Of a DNA stretch of 64,000 bases, positions 1-12,424 are shown piece by piece. Source of the stretch: Eutrigla gurnardus (Eukaryota > Chordata > Actinopteri > Perciformes > Triglidae); NCBI GenBank assembly GCA_963514095.1, contig OY741268.1, forward strand, positions 25,991,657 through 26,055,656, read 5' to 3'. The position numbers were made by a program, and so were the translations under genes. The notes under the pieces are model-generated. The model did not search any database and had not been told where the DNA came from. It was given only the letters and a program-made list of their open reading frames with translations. Within the stretch, counting starts at the first letter, position 1. Every line of letters begins with the position of its first letter.

Positions 1-200
1 CAACTCCTCAGTAAGATATCTATATTTTTTAGCAGCTACGTGCTCCGTGTTCTCCACCAGCTTGTTGCTAATCTTTCCTGTGTGTCACGAGAACAGCTCT
101 TACTCAACCTGTGTGGGCCGTAAAACCAAAACAAAGAGCAAAAACAGTCTAAAAGGGGATTTAGAGCTGCATATTAATCCTCTACGGGTTTTTTTTTTGG
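1..200 (+). repeat. Interspersed repeat, copy A (truncated by window edge)
   Basis: The opening bases resemble the start of the stretch at 1810: both begin CAACTCCT, followed by a (G/A)ATATCTA block, GCTGCTAAGTGCTCC-like text and GTGTTC. The two are diverged copies of a family whose text I recognise as frequent in teleost intergenic DNA, though I cannot give its library name. The copy probably continues left of the window. Confidence 0.45.
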
Positions 201-338
201 CACCACGATGAACACTTTTCATATTACGCATATATTTTGATGAATATCAGACAGATTGATGTTTTCGTGTTTACAAAAACAACAAAAGATCTTCATTCCA
301 CAACACTTAAAATAGCACGTATGAAAAAGAGCCCCAAT

Positions 339-369
<31 letters not shown>

Positions 370-1795
370 CAGCTCAGTGCCTCGGTAACTTTGATATTAA
401 TGATTTGCAATTATGTTTTTCAAATGCAACTGGATGCAAGGCAGCATTTGAAGAATTTGTCCTCGCAGTGAGCGTAGATAGCTTTCTAATCAATTCTCCG
501 TTGGCAGAGACGAGCGTTAACGTGGCAGTGGAGGCAGACCTAGACATCTGTTGGGATGCATTTTTCATAAGGAAGCCCTCCTTGTGGGCATACTCTCTCC
601 AATAGTGTATGAAACATTTACCACAATCAGTGAAATGAAGCCGAGCAATCAGCAAGAAATGAGACGGAGGTGCACGACCGTGGTCTTGCATGTGAGAAAA
701 GGGGCCAACCGAAGCTCTTTGCATATACGCACACATGCAATAGGGGAGCCGCCGCTGCAACACCCAGGCCGGCTGCACACTCCTTCCATATTCCTTCACT
801 TTGATCACTTCCTCTCCTTAACTTGGGCCATCCCTCACTTTGCGTTTTCTCTTTTATTCTGCCCCTCCACACCCATTTCTCTCTCTCCCTCTCTAACAAT
901 ACAGCTCAGTCATTCTCCTCATTGCACTTGTTATTCTCATCTTTTCATGCTTCATGATTCATGGTTTAATTATACTTAAGAGAAGACACATTTTTGGATA
1001 AGTTGCATTATATCCGTCACAGACTGCTTGTGTTTTTCCCTCAGCCCCGTCTCCTGTCACCAGATAACCTTGCTATGTTAAATGGAGCAACAATGGTTTT
1101 CTCCCCGGATGAAATTGCAATGTGACAGCGTCTTTTATTATCACTTTGTCTCGTCTTTGTCCGTCTTCAAAGACATGTCAGCGCTGCAGCCCGACTGTAG
1201 TTTAACCCTGGGATTAGTTTTACGCTGCCATGTAGTTGATGTGCAGCGACACAGCGGATGTCGGCTCCGTCACACTAGATGGAAACTGACAGGGTGTGAT
1301 CACATTTTTCTGGACATTAATCCTTGTCTTTTCGGGTTTCGGGTTGTTTGTCCGCGTCCACGTGTTTATTAGAGGACTTTTCAATGAAAGGTCATGGAAA
1401 TGAAATGTCATTTTGCAACACCCCTAATTATGAGACACACGATTACAGTTTATCACTGTTAGGAATTTGACATTTATTGTGTTCAAATGCTCAACCGAGT
1501 ACAATATTAGAGGTTTGGCATTGCTACAAATTGCTTTTAATTTTCTCAAACATTTTTTTTTTAAATAATAAAATACTGGTTTTCTTTTGCTGTGTTTTGA
1601 ACAGTTGAAAAGTGTATATATTTGTTTGTTTATATACTGTTTTTATTGGTATTAAATTGCAAGTTGTGAACACAAAACTGACACATGATTAGCGTTTAAG
1701 TCATAGTGAACTTGCCAAAATAAAAAACAGTTGCTTTAGTATTTATTTGGAGTCATGTTCCCGGTAAGTAAGTCCAATGTTCACTCTCTTTCAGC

Positions 1796-2140
1796 CCTGG
1801 TTTTGGTCTCAACTCCTGAGGGAAATATCTAGCTTGTGAGCTGCTAAGTGCTCCACCGTGTTCGCCATAGCTGCTACTTGTGTCTGTCTGCGGTTGGATG
1901 ATGAGCAGGTAGCATACGGTGGATTTTTTTGGAGCTTTTTTCTCTGAAAAGCTCTGCTGCGGCTGAAAATGACGATGTGCGAGCGATGCGAGTGACCCAG
2001 CAGCACAGTGATGCTGCGGGCTGAACAGCTAAACAATAATCTGAAACTATAAAGCTCTGTAAGGCCGAGGGGAGCTGCAGATTCAGGTGATATTTCCCTT
2101 TAGGTTCATTACAACGAGCGCTCCCTTTCACATTATCACA
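1796..2140 (+). repeat. Interspersed repeat, copy B
   Basis: This is the longer copy of the family seen at 1-200. It contains the GGTCTCAACTCCTGAGGG opening, a purine-rich middle, and a tail with CTATAAAGCTCTGTAAGG and GGTTCATTACAACGAGCG. No coding capacity is seen. It is probably a non-autonomous element; the ends are estimated from where the resemblance to the family stops. Confidence 0.5.
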
Positions 2141-3994
2141 TTGTGATGACTAAAAATATCAATTATAGCCACTTTAAAGTGTCACAGTAAATTACTGCAC
2201 CTGCGACTCCATATGTGTGCAAAAGGCAGTAGAGCTAAATGAATTAGTCACAAAAAGTGTATCTGCATCTTTCATAATGGATTCAAATAAGATGTATGAT
2301 CATTATTTAATAATATGAGTAATCATTCATCAATTTTTTTTTGGCAAAGAAAATGTAATCAGTGGTTCCAGCTTCTCACATGTGAATATTTGCCATTTTC
2401 TTTGTCTTTTCTGAAAGTAAATCTTTGTTCAAAACCGTAAAAATTATCCCTCATTACTCCAACTGGCTCCTCTCAGACCCCAGAGGTACTTTCTGCCAGA
2501 TCTCACAGGTGCTTTATTAGATCACACCACTTTTTCATGACTTTGTCAATCAATTTGTTTCTAATTACTTCATATAATTGTTTTCACTTTCCATTTCAAT
2601 TACTGATTTTCCAAAGTACCCATTATTGGGGGTCCTGTGAGACCCAATTGCAGCCTACGCAGTTATAATAAAAAAAAAAGAATAGACTAGATGGGTGAAA
2701 TGTTTTCCATGGGTCCTATTTTAAAGTCTAACACACTATAGCAGCACCCTGTCAGTCATTTTGAAGCAGACAGACACAGATTTCTTCATGCTCGCTGTCT
2801 ATTTTCGTTTTCCATAAAATGCAAATGAACCATAACTCTCCGAAAATAACAATGATCTGTCTTCCCCTTCAGGTGACATTCATTAAATAACTAATAGTGT
2901 TTTGAGAAGAAATAAATTAACATTTTGCTCTGATGTTATTTCTTTTATTTTTGGATGTCCAGGGATCCCATGTCCGTCCTAGTCCTTGTATGTTAAATAT
3001 GTTGGCAGGATGAGGATTAAGACTTCTTAGGCTCTGGGAATTTATGATTGGCTTTTATTTATTTTTTATTTTCCTTAATTTTCCTGCATGGACCAAATGC
3101 TTAATAAAAAATATATAGATCAAATTATAATGAAAATGTTAGTTACAGAACTTGTGTGTATAATAGAAGTATCAAAATCCAAATCAGTATATGGTTGGAA
3201 AGGCAATTTGGTGTTCAAATTCAGTGAATTTAAAAAATCCATCCATTGATTTTTTTTTGTTTTGTTTTGTTTTTTTGGCTGCAACAAAATTTATCTCCTC
3301 TTATGAAATATCACGAAACTTTGATAATAGACGGATTGGGATTCCCCGTTATTGGCAACATTGACGTGTCAAAATAGGAATCCATAAACCTCCCTTGACA
3401 GTGCATTAAAGTGGACACATCCCCATGATTGATTAGACATCCAGCTGACAGATCCCCCGCGATTGTTTACTGTGGTGGACCCTGGCAACGACTGGGCGTT
3501 TATTGCTGTCTGGTCCAGCAGTATTTCAACATTGCATCTCACTCCACGGAGCCATCAGCCAGCAGCATCCCAGCAGCAAAATAAGCCCTTTACTGGTCTG
3601 TTCCCAAACCTGCAGCACAGATCCGCTGCGTGTGCTGTCGCCTTCTTCAAACTGATGTTCCCACTCGCAGGTATATTGCCTTTACAGAGAGAATACGGAA
3701 TGTCACTCTGGATAATTTATGGGTAATTAAGCATTGCACTTTGACGATCAGCGTCTCCGCTGAACCCCCTTAAGGTTTGTAAGTACTCTTGGAGGGATGC
3801 TGTATACCGTGTTGGTATTGGTAGGCACGTAAAACATTCAACGGATAATCATTTCAGCTGTAGCTTGTGTATTTTTTATTTCGTACAAGATTTTTGCATA
3901 TGAGTGGCTCAGCTTTTCTTGAATCTTGTATTCATTATTCAAAACACAGCTATTCTTTTTGCAAGAAATGCTTCTTGAATTTTAAAGCCTTGAA

Positions 3995-4019
3995 GGGAGG
4001 GAGGGAGGGAGGGGGGGGG
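3995..4019 (+). repeat. G-rich run (GGGA repeats then G9)
   Basis: Four GGGA units run straight into nine G. Five G-tracts of three or more with one-base loops meet the standard sequence rule for an intramolecular G-quadruplex. It lies in non-coding DNA about 6 kb upstream of ctnna1 exon 1. Confidence 0.85.
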
Positions 4020-5269
4020 TCTTTTCCTGCTAAAAAACTTCACCTCATTATCCATTCAAATCAGAGCGACACGTCAGGTGAGAGTGACTGGCAACAGCTC
4101 AAGATGGAAACCACAAATAAAGGATGTGCTGGTGACATCCTCCCCACCAGGAGTCCTTGCATCGGATAGAATCGATGTCAGGCCGACGGAGCATCACTTT
4201 CCTCCGCCGCAGCTCTGTGTGATGTGTGAGAATTGTATGCTAGCAATGACCCGTGTTTTGCACTGTATCAAAAACCAGGCTGGGATGAGTACACATGGAG
4301 CAACATTACTTCCCCCTCCTTTTCCCGCTCTTTCTTTGCCCGGAGAAAATGTTAAGGTGATTGCATTTGTGATGTTTGAAGGAAAAATGTTATTCCGCAA
4401 TACAGTGGAGTGAGTTAGTTTATAAGCAGGCCAGTTAACAAACAAACGTCTGTGGGCTTCAGTTCGGCTTGAGCTGGAGAAAAGAGGAACGACTGCGTTT
4501 CAACATGACACAATCAGCTGAAGGGAGAGTGGGAGGATGTTCTCGTTGAAATACTACACGTTCATTAAAAAGTGACCCAGCCTCAGAGCGTGGTATTTGG
4601 TTTGATACATTTCTTTTTAAGAAAATATGCCATGAATGGAGCTGTGGACGAGCTGGTATTCTCTATAGTCACATCTCTTCATCTCCTGGATCCAAACAGG
4701 TCCTGATGATGCCCTGGCTCTCTGCATCGTTAACATTGAGAGGTCATTTCCCCTACTTGGAAGTCGTGTCTATGGTTCAATTTCCAATTTGCCACCAGAC
4801 TGCCTGGGTCATCCCCACTATTTATCTGGGAAAGACTACGTAACAGTGAACAGCTAACTCCTCTGGAAATTAGCTGACGACTTCTTTTATTGTTTCATGT
4901 GGAGCACAGACAGCACAATGTACCATCTGTTTTCAGGACGACTCATATCAGACTATTTTCAGTGGATAGAATACATGCAATACTGACAATGTCAAACATA
5001 TCATAAGGATTAACTTAAGTAGAAATAATGCTGTAAAATGTAAAATAGTAAGCAACCGAACACTGACACTTCTTCACAGATCTAAAACTTCTATATTTTT
5101 TTCTTTAGGCTGCTTTTTAGCGTTCTAATTAGGATCCTAGAGCTGCAGAGATACTTTGGCATAATTTGAAAACTCAAAGAAGTCTTATTTTCTGTCAGCT
5201 CGAACCCTTCTATGCATTTTTATTTTTATTCCATTTCCAGTGTTTCACTTAAAATATGTCCTGGGTGAA

Positions 5270-5470
5270 ACCTGTACAGGCAGTTACTTCTAGCTCTGAA
5301 AAGTGAAGCCAAAGCAGAAGTGCCTTTAACATGCATTCTTATGGCATTCTGGCATTATTTCAAATAGCCACCAGGGGGCGACTCCTCTAGTTGCAAAAAG
5401 TCTGACTGTACAAAAGCCTATGAGAAAATGACACTACTTCTCACTTGATTTATTATTTTAAAACAGCAGT
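5270..5470 (+). repeat. Interspersed repeat fragment
   Basis: The stretch contains AAGTGAAGCCAAAGCAGAAG, GCCACCAGGGGGCGACTCCT and CCTATGAGAAAATGAC, followed by ACTTCTCACTTGATTTATTA, a text that recurs in many spiny-rayed fish genomes. No open frame. The boundaries are approximate and the family name is not known to me. The CCACCAGGGGGCGAC core also resembles a CTCF-type motif. Confidence 0.5.
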
Positions 5471-8400
5471 CATATATATACTGCCTGAGTATAGGGGACT
5501 CATGTTTTTTTTATATATTTAAATTGATGAATAAAAGCTGAATACATACATTTACATATGCAGACCAAAATGTACTTTACTACCAAAAGTCCCAGATTAT
5601 ACTTTGCTTTTAAAGCCCATGTCTTCGCCTATTTTACAAATGAAGAAACCTTACGATAATGCGTCTGATGTTGTATGTCTTCGGCTCTTCAGTGCAAGTA
5701 ATATTGTGACCTTGTGCATGTTTCGTGCTTACAGCAACAAAGAGTGCCCTGCACGCTGTATATCTGGTACAGCTGGTTGTAAAGCTTTTGATGGTGTCTG
5801 GACCTGTAACTCATTACGGCTTTGAAATGCATTATGTTTCATTTTGTGGCTTCTTCCATTTTATTCACCTTCCTTTGAGCTTGAATCCCATTTGGCAGGC
5901 GAGAAATTAGGGCAGTAGCTCCCCGGAGAACTTTGGAATAAAGCAAGGTTTCTGGGAATGGTGCGTGCTCTGTGAGTGACGAGTGTGTTTTCAGTTGGTG
6001 GTCTGCTGGTAATTGCGTTTGAGTCAGTAATTGCTGAGCATGTAAAAATTATTATAATGATGTATATTGTCTCCTCACTTGTGAACCATATCTGGAAACA
6101 TGCCAACGCGAAAGCAACCATAAGGGAGAGCAAATAATACATACATTGTTTATATTGTTTCCTGTTTTCTAGAAAAGTCAACATCACCTCCTCAGGTAGA
6201 ACTCTTGCTTTGAAGATCACCCTCAGACTCCATAAAAAGCTGGACATAGTCACCTCAAGATCTATGTTTTATCAGTAAAAATGAACAATCTGGGTAATTA
6301 TTCACAAGCTCGTCCAGAAGCATGTCATTCAGTTACTTCATGCCTCTTCTAAAGCCGAGGAGAGAAACTAGATCACATACTATTCCTTCTTACTTCTACT
6401 CCATCCTTCAGCTGCCCTCAGAAAATACATACTGCAGTATGCATTCAGTCGTGACATAGACTTCCACACGACGTTTCACATTGAACTTTGATTGTGGGTC
6501 AGGTTAGCCGGTAAAAGTACGCTGGCAAGTAGGCATTTTTGACATACTAATATTGTAGTATGGGTATTGGACCGCGCAGGAACAGAGGTTAACAGTCAGA
6601 CATACCACAGTCTAAACCTGCAGGTAGAACTCCCACTGCAGACAATGAGTAAGCAGCGGTCAGGATGTCATGTGAACTGTTGTACGAGGAAACGTTGCAG
6701 CGGTTGAGTCATAAGAGCTGTGACCTTCTCCAGCGTCCAATCAGGCGGCGAGGCTGCCTTCTGAAACAGTCCCGACGTTGTAACTGTAAATATGTCTGAT
6801 GTGTCCTCCCATGGGACTGTTTGTTAAATCACTGTGATAATGTATGTTTCTTTTCACCTCTGCAAGAAAGTCACGGCGAGTGACTGCTGCGGGGATAATC
6901 ATTAGTGTGGCTAGCCTGTTGACTTTCCTTCGCCCACCCCTGGGTATTGCCGCGGAACAGTGACGCCTACATTGCACCACTCTCAATCTCCCAACGCGGA
7001 GGTATAGGTCTTTCTCCGGGAAGGGAGAGCCTGCAGATGACATCATGCAGCTCCATGGACAGCTGTCAGGATGAGTCAGGTGAATGCGGGCAGACTGAAA
7101 GTCGCTGTGTTCGTTATGTCAGGGAACAAAATTCCTCCTTCGGTGAGGGAGCTTCCCATTCAGTCAACGTCAAAGTAGGAGCAGCTAGTCTGACAGGAGG
7201 CTATAATGTACAGTAACTTCCACATCCGCAAAACAATAGATAACACAATTACGAAAGGAGCTTACCTGTGGCAGCAATCATGAGTGTTTCTCTTATCAGC
7301 ATGGAGCAGTGCCAGGACTGCCATTTGATAAGACATTTTGTTCCCTGAATAGAAATGCAGAACTAATCCATAGTATTACTAGGCAGAAAGCTCAGGGGAA
7401 TAAAAACACATTTCATTAAATAAAATATTTTGGAACATATATGATGACAAATGCAAAAAGTGTATATATATAGCATAAACATACCATATTTTCTACTTTT
7501 TTGATGCACCGTAGTGCCAAATACTACAGAATTGCACGAGCTCAATTATACATTCAGTGTGTGACAAACATGTGCACTTCCATATAATGAGAAGGAATTA
7601 TTTATAGCATGCTGTTCTATTATCATTTTCTCGGGCCCAACAGGTACAAAAAGATGGAAGTTCAAGGACACACGAACTTGTCCTCCCAGCAAGCTGTTAC
7701 TTGGGCAAACATTCATCATTCAAGCACACAATCGCACCACATCCAATCCCTCTTCACTACAGAGTATTAATTGGATAAACAAATCTCCGCTACATTATGT
7801 AAGTGATAGATCCTCCTAAGCTGACCGAAAATTAATATCGCACACCAGGTAGTTCAGTGATGTAGCTCGCTTTGCAGGAATTTAATATGCCTATTAAATG
7901 CATGACCCTTTAGTTTCGGCATGGTCAAAACTCTGGAGACAACAATTACTTGGCAAATTATTATTGCAACAAAAAATATTCAGGAGTGCATGCCTTTCCA
8001 TAAGATAATCATATTCCGAAGCCTTCATTAAGGGCTTTGAGAGTACATTTGTGAGCTCATTTTTCTCAGGACTGTAATTCATGCTGCACTGGTGGAGCTT
8101 CTTAATTAACACCTACTCCAGCCAACAAATAGAAGTGTGTTAGTTGTACTTGCCTGCAGAACAAAACACCATTGTTGTTTGTATCGTCCTTTGTGCCACC
8201 TCTTCAACGACTGTCACCTTTTTTTGTATTTTTCTCTACATATATAATTGGAAGGAACTATCTGTTTGCATTGCTGTGCGATATTTTATTATTTTCGTTT
8301 GTAAGTAGACTTAAGTTAAGCCAATAATTTTGACTGATCGCACACACCAATGGAAAAAGTGCTAAGAGGATGCGGGCCGAAAAAAATAATTACCAACTTA

Positions 8401-8491
8401 CCATCTGTCTCTGACTCTTTCCACATACATTGTACAATCATGAGGAAAAATCTATTAGGATGCGACTACTGTTTAAAGACACAGTGTCTCC

Positions 8492-8531
8492 TGTGTGTGT
8501 GCGTGTGCGTGTGCGTGTGTGTGTGTGCGTG
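8492..8531 (+). repeat. Imperfect GT/GC microsatellite
   Basis: Alternating GTGTGTGCGTGTGCGTG runs for about 40 bases. This is simple sequence, with no gene. Confidence 0.85.
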
Positions 8532-8876
8532 TAAGGTCTAAAAGTGTGGGCGGGAGGGGCGGCACCTGGACTCTTTAGATAATCTATTTCTGGCTTTCAC
8601 ACTTCATTATGCCCACACCAAAAATACTCAGCCCTTGAATATGTTTATCAAATGTCTCAGTGTTATCAGTCACAGCTGCAACAAACTATAAAAGTGACAA
8701 CTGCGTACTGATCACGGCTTATAGAGTTTTTGACCTTGAAATTGTGAAATGTGTGGCATCTGCGAGTCATCTCCAGCTTCCTGAAATATATGTCATATCT
8801 GAAATGTCAGTGCTGCTGTCGTTGGATGTTTGTTGTATATTAATAAAATATGAGAAACTGAAGCCAGCAGCAGCTC

Positions 8877-9002
<126 letters not shown>

Positions 9003-9903
9003 CTTGATGCTGCATCAGCTGACTTTGGAGAACTGTCTTTCTCTGGGGTCCTATGTTGAATTTATTAATGCAACATTTGATCCCAATGACTTAAAAAACA
9101 AACACATAATGTTAGATAAGACATGGGATGAATACATTAGCGTATCATTTTGAGAAGCTGCTATAACCAAACTAAAAGGAAAGAAAGAGAGACTTTAAAC
9201 CGCTAAATAGATTGTTTTGAAATCAACGTGTGACACTTTGACGTTGATAGACAGATGGTTGAAGTAAGTTTTGCTTTTAATCCTGTGATCTCAGACTTTA
9301 AAGGGAAAAAAACAGGCAAATAAGGTAACTCCCACGATGATGAATCTACCGTTTACAAATATCTGGAAGAAAAATATAGGGAACTATACAGTCATGTGTA
9401 ATTTGAAAAGATTTAATATTAGACAAAAGCTGAGATTTCCCCCAAGTGGATAGAAGTGCCTTAATAATGAAATTCTTAACCTACTTATAAAAAAAAATTT
9501 AGGTAAACAAATGCTGTGTTATGAGGGATAAAGCACATTACATATGATCCTAGTCCAAGGCTGCAATAATGGGATTTATTTGTATTCATTTGGGTTGTGA
9601 GTTTTGACACGGCACAACTACACAATATTAGAAAATTGAAGAGAATAAATTTAAAACTTGAAAATTACTTACAGATATGCTTTTTAATATATGTGTTGCC
9701 TTGTTTAGATGACTTGAGATGAGTTCTGGGTCAAAAGCGGAGATCAAAAGTGAAGGCAAAAAAATTAAAACATCTAGCTGCCTCACTATCCCGCAGGATT
9801 TCCCCACTCCTTTTTAGTTCCTTCTTCAGACTAAATGTAGGTGAAACTGGGGGCCCGCAGCTCGGCCCGGTCGCACACGGGATTTATGGAAGCCATAATT
9901 AAT

Positions 9904-9913
9904 CCATATATGG
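9904..9913. promoter_or_regulatory. CArG box (SRF site), CCATATATGG
   Basis: This is a perfect, palindromic CC(A/T)6GG serum response element at the upstream edge of the ctnna1 promoter, about 410 bases before the exon 1 donor. SRF with its MRTF cofactors drives many actin-cytoskeleton and adhesion genes. A role here is inferred from position and motif only. Confidence 0.5.
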
Positions 9914-10179
9914 TCATAGACAGTTAGCGCCACGCCCAGAACACCTCCTCTCTTTGCGGGCTTGCTGTGTCCTGTGGTTGCCCTGCCCCGCTGCCAGGAA
10001 GTTCAGGAACTCGGTCACCGCCCCAGCACCCCCCACCGCCCCCTCCCTCCGCTTCATCCATTGTTGGGCAATAATCTGCGACATCGAATACGATCTTGAC
10101 CGAAACTTTCCAGGTAAAGTCACTGCTGAGTATCGTTCGTGTCGCTTTCGTATTTATTCCCCCCTTTTTTCCCGAGAGG

Positions 10180-10324
10180 AAGTACCTTGTGGGTTTGGGA
10201 GCACAACTACACCGAGTCAGCGAAGGGGAGGGAAAGAGTAAAAACTTTTGAGGCAAGGAACTCCGTAATTCCCATTCCTCCATTTTGAACTTTTAAACTA
10301 CAGTTTCGTAGCGGATTCTTCTCG
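10180..10324 (+). other. ctnna1: ctnna1 exon 1, non-coding (5' end approximate)
   Basis: Mammalian CTNNA1 has a non-coding first exon, and the coding exon at 12049 has a splice acceptor just before its ATG, so an upstream leader exon is required. The best donor is GTAAGT at 10325, inside the CpG-rich block. A second possible donor, CAG then GTAAAGT at 10114, would give an alternative, more upstream leader. The left boundary is a guess. Confidence 0.5.
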
Positions 10325-12048
10325 GTAAGTTTACAGCGTCGTCTCACGTCTACCTCAATACGTGGAATAGTTCGCCGGAAAGCGAAATAACGCGACCGTT
10401 TTAAGTTTTTCGCCGTTTAAAGTTGGCTAATGGAGCTGCCGTTAATGTTTGTTTGTGTCGGCTAGCATTAGCATTAGCAAGGTGCAGTGTTTGGCACACT
10501 GTACGTTAGCAGGTAACGTTAACGTGAAGCTAAATTGGCTCAAGCCTCGACAACGAGCCTTTTAATAAACACGCCTGTTTGAATTCGGTTAGTTTGGTCA
10601 ACATCGACTTTAAAGTCTACATATCCGCAGCAGTTATAGTGTCAAGTAGGTTGACGACACTTTAGTTGGGCGAAACCAACGTTAATGTAGGTAAAGTTAG
10701 CTAACATCACAACAGGTGAAACTTAAGCTGCTTAACGTGAGTGTTAGCGCCTAAGCTAAGCGCTCGACCCACCCTGTTTTTCACCCACTAGTAATTAGGC
10801 TTCTGTTAAACGTGTTGTTGTTTAGAGCTTTTCTTTTTTTATTATAAAATACACAATCTTGTTGTTGTCTCTTCGTCCAACTGGTTTGACGCTTATTCAC
10901 TGAGATACTTTACGTTGTTTCATGCAAATCACGTACAAGTAAACCAGATAGCGTTGGTTTCATTCGCCTAGATTTTGAGATAACTGTCTCTGAGACTTCG
11001 CCTGCCACACCCATACAGAGAAGGTGAACAGAATTAGACCTGAGCTGCCCTCAGTTACTCAGAATAATTCAAAACAAGATTTAAATGCGGCCATTTCTTC
11101 AGTAGAAGCACTTTTCGACATTACCCACACACCTCCAGCAAATAACATAGATACCACCAGGGAACATATGTTTAGGTGATTTGTGTGAAGTAAACTTTTT
11201 GAATTTTAGTGGATGAGAACTCTTGTAAAACCTCGATAAGAAATTGTAGATTACAGCCTCTGTTAGTAGTAGGGAAGGACTTTAATATGTTTTGTCCACA
11301 GTAATAAAACAAGTTACAAGTCTGCCAGACATTCTGCATCCATCCATATTGGCTGACTTTTGTGGATTAAGAGTTAAAAGGGACCCTAGATAACAAGCAT
11401 ACCCCATCGCAATGCAAACGGTTGTTTGTAGGCAAAATTAAAAGCATACCCACTGGATAAATAGCTGTTCAATACTCATATTATTAACATTAGGGTTTCA
11501 TCATTCAAATGTTCTCCTGGTGTTTTTAATATTTTAGTTTCTTTGTCGACTGTACCACATTCTTCTCATTATACAGCTGACCAACTTTTTAGTTGACGCC
11601 CCTCGGCGCAGAGGGCTTGCTGATTATCCCTGCCCCTCCATGTTAGATAGCTAATCAATGGTGGTGCAGTCGCTGCCTGAAAAGAGAAATCGAAATTGGG
11701 CCACAGCGTTACTGTTCTCTGCCTTTGGCAGTCATCCTGTGAGGGATGAAACATTGCTGTCTCAAAGAAGGACCTTCATAGTTCAACCTAACTTTAAACT
11801 AGTCTGAAAATCATAAAGGAACCTTCATCTAGTGCGCAAACATCTCCCTTTTTTCTCCTTTCAAAATAAAAGCCGACCCTCTATACCATGCAGCCACTTT
11901 CATCTCGGGTAGATGTAGGTATTCAGTGTTTTGGGAGACAAAATATTCACGTTTGGTGCAGTGGAAATATTGTTTCATCATTGCATCTGAAGAATGAAAT
12001 TGACTCATCTGTTTCAACCTATTTTCTGACTTTTTTTTTTATCGCCAG
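10325..12048 (+). other. ctnna1: ctnna1 intron 1
   Basis: The intron runs from the GTAAGT donor to a T10-ATCGCCAG acceptor. Its first 450 bases remain fairly CpG-rich and carry a cluster of GCTAGC, ATTAGC, GTTAGC and GTTAAC words (10460-10760). The remainder is AT-rich, and I see no gene or clear repeat in it. Confidence 0.65.
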
Positions 12049-12061
12049 AATTCCAGACACC

Positions 12062-12181
12062 ATGACAAACATCAACACAGCTAACATCAACACAGCTAAC
12101 ATCAACTTTAAATGGGACCCAAAGAGTCTAGAGATTCGTACTCTGGCAGTGGAGAGGCTGCTGGAGCCCCTGGTCACACAG
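12062..12181 (+). CDS. ctnna1: ctnna1 coding exon 2 (residues 1-40, start codon)
   Basis: The exon begins at 12049 after ATCGCCAG, has 13 bases of leader and starts translation at the ATG at 12062. It encodes the N-terminus ending NINFKWDPKSLEIRTLAVER and then LLEPLVTQ, matching CTNNA1 closely. A 15-base unit coding NINTA is present twice in tandem before the conserved NINF, giving 5 residues more than the human protein. The exon ends in phase 0 at GTAATG. No in-frame ATG exists in the short leader, and the next Met is far downstream, so this start is well supported. Confidence 0.95.
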
Positions 12182-12424
12182 GTAATGTAAACACTACGTG
12201 AATTTTTATTTTGAATAATAGGACAGGCTCAGATAGCTCAGAGGGGGAATGGCTGCAGGGTAATGGTTACAAAAAAATGCTTTAAAAGACGACCACTTAA
12301 ATGTGATGCATAAAGATTAGTTGATATTAATTGCATAAAACAGAGCTATATTTCTCACGGCTATATTCTTTCGTACAATCGCAGTAAAATGTTATATACT
12401 GTTATTTTTCCATCCTTGACACAG
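12182..12424 (+). other. ctnna1: ctnna1 intron 2 (short)
   Basis: This 243-base GT-AG intron, ending CTTGACACAG, is the shortest in the visible gene. No other feature is seen. Confidence 0.9.

Larger units (their letters stand above)
9838..10324 (+). promoter_or_regulatory. ctnna1: ctnna1 promoter region
   Basis: Base composition changes sharply here from AT-rich to GC-rich with frequent CpG, and the stretch ends at a strong donor (TCG then GTAAGT at 10325). It carries GC boxes (for example CCGCCCCCTCCC near 10037), ETS-like CAGGAAG text and a perfect CArG box. A CCATTTTG YY1-like site lies close to the donor. There is no convincing TATA box, which fits a housekeeping-type promoter. The transcription start is not fixed by sequence alone. 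Confidence 0.7.

Noticed and set aside
237..979. Several 90-144 residue open frames on both strands
   Set aside because: They cross a T26 run, overlap each other in several frames and resemble no family; there is no splice or promoter support.
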